64,000 nt of DNA from Anaerolineae bacterium (lineage in GTDB: Bacteria; Chloroflexota; Anaerolineae; Aggregatilineales; Aggregatilineaceae): positions 62,001 through 126,000 of the forward strand of contig JAHDLB010000030.1 in NCBI GenBank assembly GCA_018432315.1. Reading direction: 5' to 3'. Under the pieces are notes generated by a model. The model had not been told where the DNA came from. It was given only the letters and a program-made list of their open reading frames with translations, and searched no databases. Numbering within the stretch: the stretch's first letter is position 1; the number at the start of each line of letters is the position of its first letter. The position numbers and the translations under genes are program-made. This document shows, in pieces, positions 60,473 through 64,000 of the stretch.

Positions 60473-61816
60473 GTGGCAACTCGTCGTCGTGTTGCACGCG
60501 AATTTACGGCGCCCCCGCTCACCCGCGCCGACGTCGAATCCCTGAGCGAGCGCTACAACGAACCGGATTGGCTGCGCGAGATGCGGCTGAGTGCCTGGGA
60601 TCTGTATGAATCGCTGCCGATGCCCACCACCCAGGACGAGCCGTGGCGCCGCACCGATTACCGCCACATCGATTGGGACAGCGCCGGCTCGCTGCTGGCG
60701 CCCAACGGCGGCAAGTTCGAGGATGTCCCGGCGGAGAACCGGCAGCCGCTGCTCGGCCAGGAACAGGGCGGCCTGCTGGCGTTCGTCGATGACCAGCCGG
60801 TCCACCACGAGGTACACGCCTCGCTGGCCCAGCAGGGCGTCATTTTCACTGACCTGCGAACCGCCGCACGTGAGCATCCCGAGCTGGTGCAAAAACACCT
60901 GATGACTCACGCCGTCAAAGCCGAGGACGGCAAGTTTGCCGCGCTCAACGCGGCCCTGTGGACGCACGGCGTGTTCCTGTACGTGCCGCGCGGCAAGGCC
61001 GTCGAGCTGCCGGTGCACAGCATCTTCTACACCACCCGTCCCGGCGCCACCCTCGGCCACCTGCTCGTCGTGGTGGACGAAGGCGCGCAGATCGACTACC
61101 TGCACGAGAACCTGTCGCTCAGCTTCGACGATCACGCCAGCTTCGTGGGCGTCACCGAGCTGATCGTCGGGCGCGACGCCAACCTGCGCTTCGTGAACCT
61201 GCAGGACTGGGGCCGCAGCATGTTCGAGTTCAGCCACCAGCGCGCCCGCGTGGACGCCAACGGCCAGCTCGACTGGGTCACCGGCCAGATGGGCGGCAAG
61301 CTGATCAAAGCGTTCATGGAAATCGACCTGGACGGTGCGGGCAGTTGGGGCCGGATGAGCGGCCTGTACTTCCCCGACCGCCAGCAGTTCATGGACCTGG
61401 ATACCCAGCAGAATCACAACGCGCCGCACACCACCTCGGACCTGCTGTTCAAGGGCGTGCTCAAGGACCAGGCCCGCAGCGTGTGGCAGGGCATGATCAA
61501 GGCGCTGCCCGGCGCGCAGAAGACGGACGGCTTCCAGGCCAACCGCAACATGCTGCTCGGCAGGAAAGCGCGCGCGGACAGCATCCCCGGCCTCGAAATT
61601 CAAGCGGACGATGTGCGCTGCACGCACGCCGCCGCGGTCGGGCAGATCGAGGAAGAGATGCTCTATTACCTGATGAGCCGCGGCATTCCGCGCCACGAGG
61701 CTGAAAAACTGGTCGTGGATGGCTTCTTCGTGCCCGTCCTGGATCGCATCCCGTTCGAGAATGTGCGCGACCGGATGATGGCCTATGTCGAGCGCAAGCT
61801 GCTTGGCGAGTTGTAG
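60473..61816 (+). CDS. sufD: SufD
   Basis: Protein of 447 residues and partner of SufB in the SufBC2D complex. Landmarks: PEWLREMRL-like DWLREMRLSAWDLYESLPMP, VPRGKAVELPVHSIFYTTRP, LGHLLVVVDEGAQIDYLHE, LMSRGIPRHEAEKLVVDGFF. GTG start after GAGGGA. No Cys like that of SufB's [10 protein letters not shown], as usual for SufD. Last gene of the sufCBD unit; a strong terminator follows. Confidence 0.95.
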   Translation: MATRRRVAREFTAPPLTRADVESLSERYNEPDWLREMRLSAWDLYESLPMPTTQDEPWRRTDYRHIDWDSAGSLLAPNGGKFEDVPAENRQPLLGQEQGGLLAFVDDQPVHHEVHASLAQQGVIFTDLRTAAREHPELVQKHLMTHAVKAEDGKFAALNAALWTHGVFLYVPRGKAVELPVHSIFYTTRPGATLGHLLVVVDEGAQIDYLHENLSLSFDDHASFVGVTELIVGRDANLRFVNLQDWGRSMFEFSHQRARVDANGQLDWVTGQMGGKLIKAFMEIDLDGAGSWGRMSGLYFPDRQQFMDLDTQQNHNAPHTTSDLLFKGVLKDQARSVWQGMIKALPGAQKTDGFQANRNMLLGRKARADSIPGLEIQADDVRCTHAAAVGQIEEEMLYYLMSRGIPRHEAEKLVVDGFFVPVLDRIPFENVRDRMMAYVERKLLGEL

Positions 61817-61841
61817 GGCGCGCGCGTTGCGTATGACGCTG

Positions 61842-61870
61842 AAACCGGGTCGCTAGCGGCCCGGTTTTTT
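61842..61870 (+). terminator. Terminator of sufCBD
   Basis: An 8-bp stem AAACCGGG/CCCGGTTT (61842-61849 with 61860-61867, loop of 10), then TTT. Separates sufCBD from sufS. Confidence 0.8.
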
Positions 61871-61939
61871 AGTTTATTATCTGCTTTATGTAATCTATTT
61901 CGCTGCCGGACCTTACTGCCCCGCCCGCGAGGCAGCCGG

Positions 61940-61945
61940 TATAAT
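61940..61945 (+). promoter_or_regulatory. -10 box of sufS-sufU
   Basis: TATAAT at 61940-61945 with no good -35; leader ~38 bases to the ATG at 61990. Separate transcription from sufCBD is likely. Confidence 0.5.
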
Positions 61946-61989
61946 CGGGTAACCTGCTGCACACAGCTATCAAAGGCGATTTAGGACCC

Positions 61990-63240
61990 ATGACCGACCA
62001 TAACACCTATCCTTTCGATATCGCCCGCATCCGGGCCGACTTCCCCATCCTCGACCAGGAAGCGCACCCCGGCAAGCGGTTGGTCTTTCTCGATTCCGCG
62101 GCCAGCAGCCAGAAGCCGCGCCAGGTCATCGACGCCATGGCCGCCTACTACACCCGCGACCATGCCAACGTGCATCGCGGCATTCACGTCCTCAGCGAGC
62201 GGGCCACGGATGCTTACGAAGGCGCGCGCGAGAAGATCCGCGCGTTCGTCAACGCCCGGTCCCACCGCGAGATCGTCTTCACGCGCAACACGACCGAGAG
62301 TGTTAACCTCGTCGCCGGGTCGTGGGGCCGCGCCAACCTGGGGCCGGGGGACGTCGTCGTGTTGAGCGCGATGGAGCACCACAGCAACATCGTCCCCTGG
62401 CAGATTCTGGCGGCGGAGCGCGGATTCACCATCCGCTACATCCCCGTCACCGGCACGGGCGAGCTCGATCTCGACGCCTACGCGGGCTTCCTGCGCGACG
62501 ACCCCGTGAAGCTGGTGAGCGTGCTGCACGTGAGCAACGTGCTCGGCACGGTGAACCCGGTCACGGAGATGATCCGCGACGCCCACGCCGCCGGCGCGCT
62601 GTTCATGATCGACGGCGCCCAGAGCGTGCCGCACCTGGCGGTCGACGTCCAGGCGCTGGACGTCGATTTCCTGGCGTTCTCGTCGCACAAGATGGCCGGC
62701 CCGACCGGCCTGGGCGTTCTCTACGGCAAGCGCGCCATCCTCGAAGCGATGCCGCCGTACATGGGCGGCGGCGAGATGATCCGCCGCGTGACGCTGGAAG
62801 GCAGCCAGTGGAACGACCTGCCGCACAAGTTCGAGGCGGGCACGCCCGCGATTGCCGAAGCGGTCGGCCTGGGCGCCGCCGTGGATTACCTGGGCGCGCT
62901 GGGCATGGATAACGTCCTGGCCCACGAACGGATCATCGTCGAATACGCGATGGACCGGCTGGCGGAGGTGCCCGGCCTGACGATCTACGGGCCGGACACG
63001 GACCGGCGCAACGGCGTCACGACCTTCACCCTCAAGGACATCCACGCCCACGACGTCGCCCAGCTTCTCGACGCCGAGGGGGTGGCGATCCGGGCCGGGC
63101 ATCACTGCGCGATGCCGCTGCACCAACACCTGGGCGTCCCAGCCACCGCGCGCGCCAGTTTCTACGTCTACAACACGAAAGCAGATGTGGACGCGCTGGT
63201 CGAAGCGATTTACAATGCTCGCAAGCTGTTCCGTTTCTAA
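61990..63240 (+). CDS. sufS: Cysteine desulfurase SufS
   Basis: PLP enzyme of 416 residues giving sulfur for clusters. Lys234 in SSHKMAGPTG forms the Schiff base, His in MEHHSNIVPW stacks on PLP, catalytic Cys373 in IRAGHHCAMPLHQHLG. The Cys loop is short, group II (SufS-like), as opposed to IscS. The partner SufU gene follows by 9 bp. Separate promoter and terminator separate it from sufCBD. Confidence 0.96.
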   Translation: MTDHNTYPFDIARIRADFPILDQEAHPGKRLVFLDSAASSQKPRQVIDAMAAYYTRDHANVHRGIHVLSERATDAYEGAREKIRAFVNARSHREIVFTRNTTESVNLVAGSWGRANLGPGDVVVLSAMEHHSNIVPWQILAAERGFTIRYIPVTGTGELDLDAYAGFLRDDPVKLVSVLHVSNVLGTVNPVTEMIRDAHAAGALFMIDGAQSVPHLAVDVQALDVDFLAFSSHKMAGPTGLGVLYGKRAILEAMPPYMGGGEMIRRVTLEGSQWNDLPHKFEAGTPAIAEAVGLGAAVDYLGALGMDNVLAHERIIVEYAMDRLAEVPGLTIYGPDTDRRNGVTTFTLKDIHAHDVAQLLDAEGVAIRAGHHCAMPLHQHLGVPATARASFYVYNTKADVDALVEAIYNARKLFRF

Positions 63241-63249
63241 GGGAAAACC

Positions 63250-63648
63250 ATGGATCTGTATCTCGACAATATCATCGACCACGGGCAGAACCCGCGCAAT
63301 TTCGGCCCGCCGCTCGATCCGGCAGATATCGACTATGCCGACGATAACCCGTTCTGCGGCGATCATCTGCACCTCACCGTCCAGCTCGACGACGAGGAGC
63401 GCGTGAAAGCTGTGTCCTGGGAGGGCCAGGGCTGCACGATCAGCCAGGCGTCTGCTTCCATGCTCGGCGAGGAGATGATCGGCAAGACGCTCGACGAATT
63501 GAAGCACTTCGACAAGGAAGACCTGCTCGACCTGCTCGGAATCCAGCTCAGTCCCACCCGGCTCAAATGCGCGCTGCTGTCGCTAAAGGTGCTCAAGGCG
63601 GGCGCCTACGGTCTGCACACCTGGACCGGCGACGAAAGCGAGGAGTAG
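63250..63648 (+). CDS. sufU: SufU-like sulfur acceptor, IscU-length
   Basis: Protein of 132 residues. Zinc ligands as in SufU: Cys36 with Asp38 (NPFCGD), Cys62 (GQGCTISQASASM), Cys107 (TRLKCALLSLK). SufU normally has ~20 extra residues between the second and third Cys (62 apart in B. subtilis); here the interval is 45, nearly the IscU value, though Lys106 stands where IscU has His. So it is SufU by neighbourhood and by Lys, but lacks the SufU insertion. Transfers sulfur from SufS to SufBCD. Nine bp after sufS. Confidence 0.88.
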   Translation: MDLYLDNIIDHGQNPRNFGPPLDPADIDYADDNPFCGDHLHLTVQLDDEERVKAVSWEGQGCTISQASASMLGEEMIGKTLDELKHFDKEDLLDLLGIQLSPTRLKCALLSLKVLKAGAYGLHTWTGDESEE

Positions 63649-63657
63649 CCGGAGTCC

Positions 63658-64000
63658 GTGACCAGACAATTACCCACCCACACGGCGGACGACCTGCGCG
63701 TCGTCATCGAACATGCCAGAGACGAAGCGGCCCACCGGCACGGCAATTACGTCGACGTCGAGCACCTGCTGTTGGGCCTGCTCCGCCACGACGCCGGCCC
63801 GGTTCATGACCTGCTGGCGCGCCACGAGGTCGATCCCACCGCGCTGTACGACGACGCCGCCGCCTCGGTGGGGATGCGCCGTGCCGAGCCCGCCGAGGTG
63901 CGCGACTTCAGCCGCCAGGGCCGCGAGGCGATGGATCGCGCCGCCCGCGAAGCGTCCGCGCTCGGCCACTCGACGTTGGGCAGCGGGCACCTGCTGCTGG
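63658..64000 (+). CDS. Clp_N-domain protein, partial at 3' end
   Basis: Open from a GTG at 63658, 9 bp after sufU, and still open at the end of the window, so the product is truncated here at 114 residues. It reads as a Clp N-terminal domain: two Clp_N-like repeats, DDLRVVIEHARDEAAHRHGN with VDVEHLLLGLLRHDAG and FSRQGREAMDRAAREASALG with HSTLGSGHLLL. ClpC/ClpA carry such a domain before two AAA modules; a stand-alone Clp_N protein is also possible. Whether it is a full ClpC cannot be told from this window. GGAG precedes the GTG. Confidence 0.7.
   Translation, partial: MTRQLPTHTADDLRVVIEHARDEAAHRHGNYVDVEHLLLGLLRHDAGPVHDLLARHEVDPTALYDDAAASVGMRRAEPAEVRDFSRQGREAMDRAAREASALGHSTLGSGHLLL

Overview
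The window looks like chromosome of a high-GC member of the Chloroflexota, probably an Anaerolineae-type lineage (inference). The signs are a SufCBD/SufSU iron-sulfur system, a fused NuoCD subunit, many lipoproteins and exported proteins with Pro/Thr 'TPTPTPT' or Glu/Ala/Pro linkers, a CpXC protein, DUF1385, a golvesin-like/M23 fusion, GH-A-like and GT-C proteins, FHA pairs, and recurrent TGnTATAAT promoters lying almost on the start codon. I see no rRNA, tRNA, CRISPR array, insertion sequence or clear prophage.

Layout. 0-0.9 kb: the end of a SLATT-type two-TM protein coupled to a second SLATT-like protein. 0.9-5.5 kb: mltG, a SufR-like regulator and two exported proteins with internal duplications. 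5.5-9.1 kb: a leaderless operon iscX-nuoB-nuoCD-nuoI. 9.1-15 kb: a lipoprotein, a HAD-DinB fusion, a small Cys-rich protein, efp, and a DinG-type helicase with an N-terminal exonuclease. 15-25.6 kb: small regulator-like and exported proteins, a double substrate-binding protein, a methyltransferase, an FN3/discoidin protein, a truncated WD40 protein, the operon GNAT-MFS-DUF1385, and a LysM lipoprotein. 25.6-36.8 kb: a membrane glycosyltransferase with two tandem glycosidase-like proteins, recJ, an M28 peptidase, mutS and a ROK kinase.

36.8-42.4 kb: an OmpR-type response regulator, a class III aminotransferase, a GAF-PAS histidine kinase and a CpXC protein. 42.4-47 kb: one minus-strand operon mtnP-rodA/ftsW-PBP homologue-degV. 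47-51 kb: a B-box/TM protein and a 1014-residue CHAT-STAND-TPR protein. 51-53.5 kb: the operon fhaA-fhaB-GNAT-SDR. 53.6-57.4 kb: a signal-less glycosidase-like/golvesin/M23 protein, an unrecognised 146-residue protein and a PPC-repeat protein. 57.4-64 kb: a DUF59 protein divergent from sufC-sufB-sufD, a terminator, then sufS-sufU and the start of a Clp_N protein.

Two themes tie the window together. First, iron-sulfur biogenesis is spread over it: SufR-like regulator, IscX in the complex I operon, DUF59, SufCBD, SufSU. Second, envelope growth: MltG, a SEDS protein, its coupled PBP homologue, FhaA/FhaB and M23. The most striking observations are that the PBP homologue next to the SEDS polymerase has lost all three transpeptidase motifs, and that an N-terminal CHAT domain on a STAND-TPR protein keeps the Cys but has Tyr where the catalytic His is expected. 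All functional claims rest on reading motifs by eye; no database search was run.
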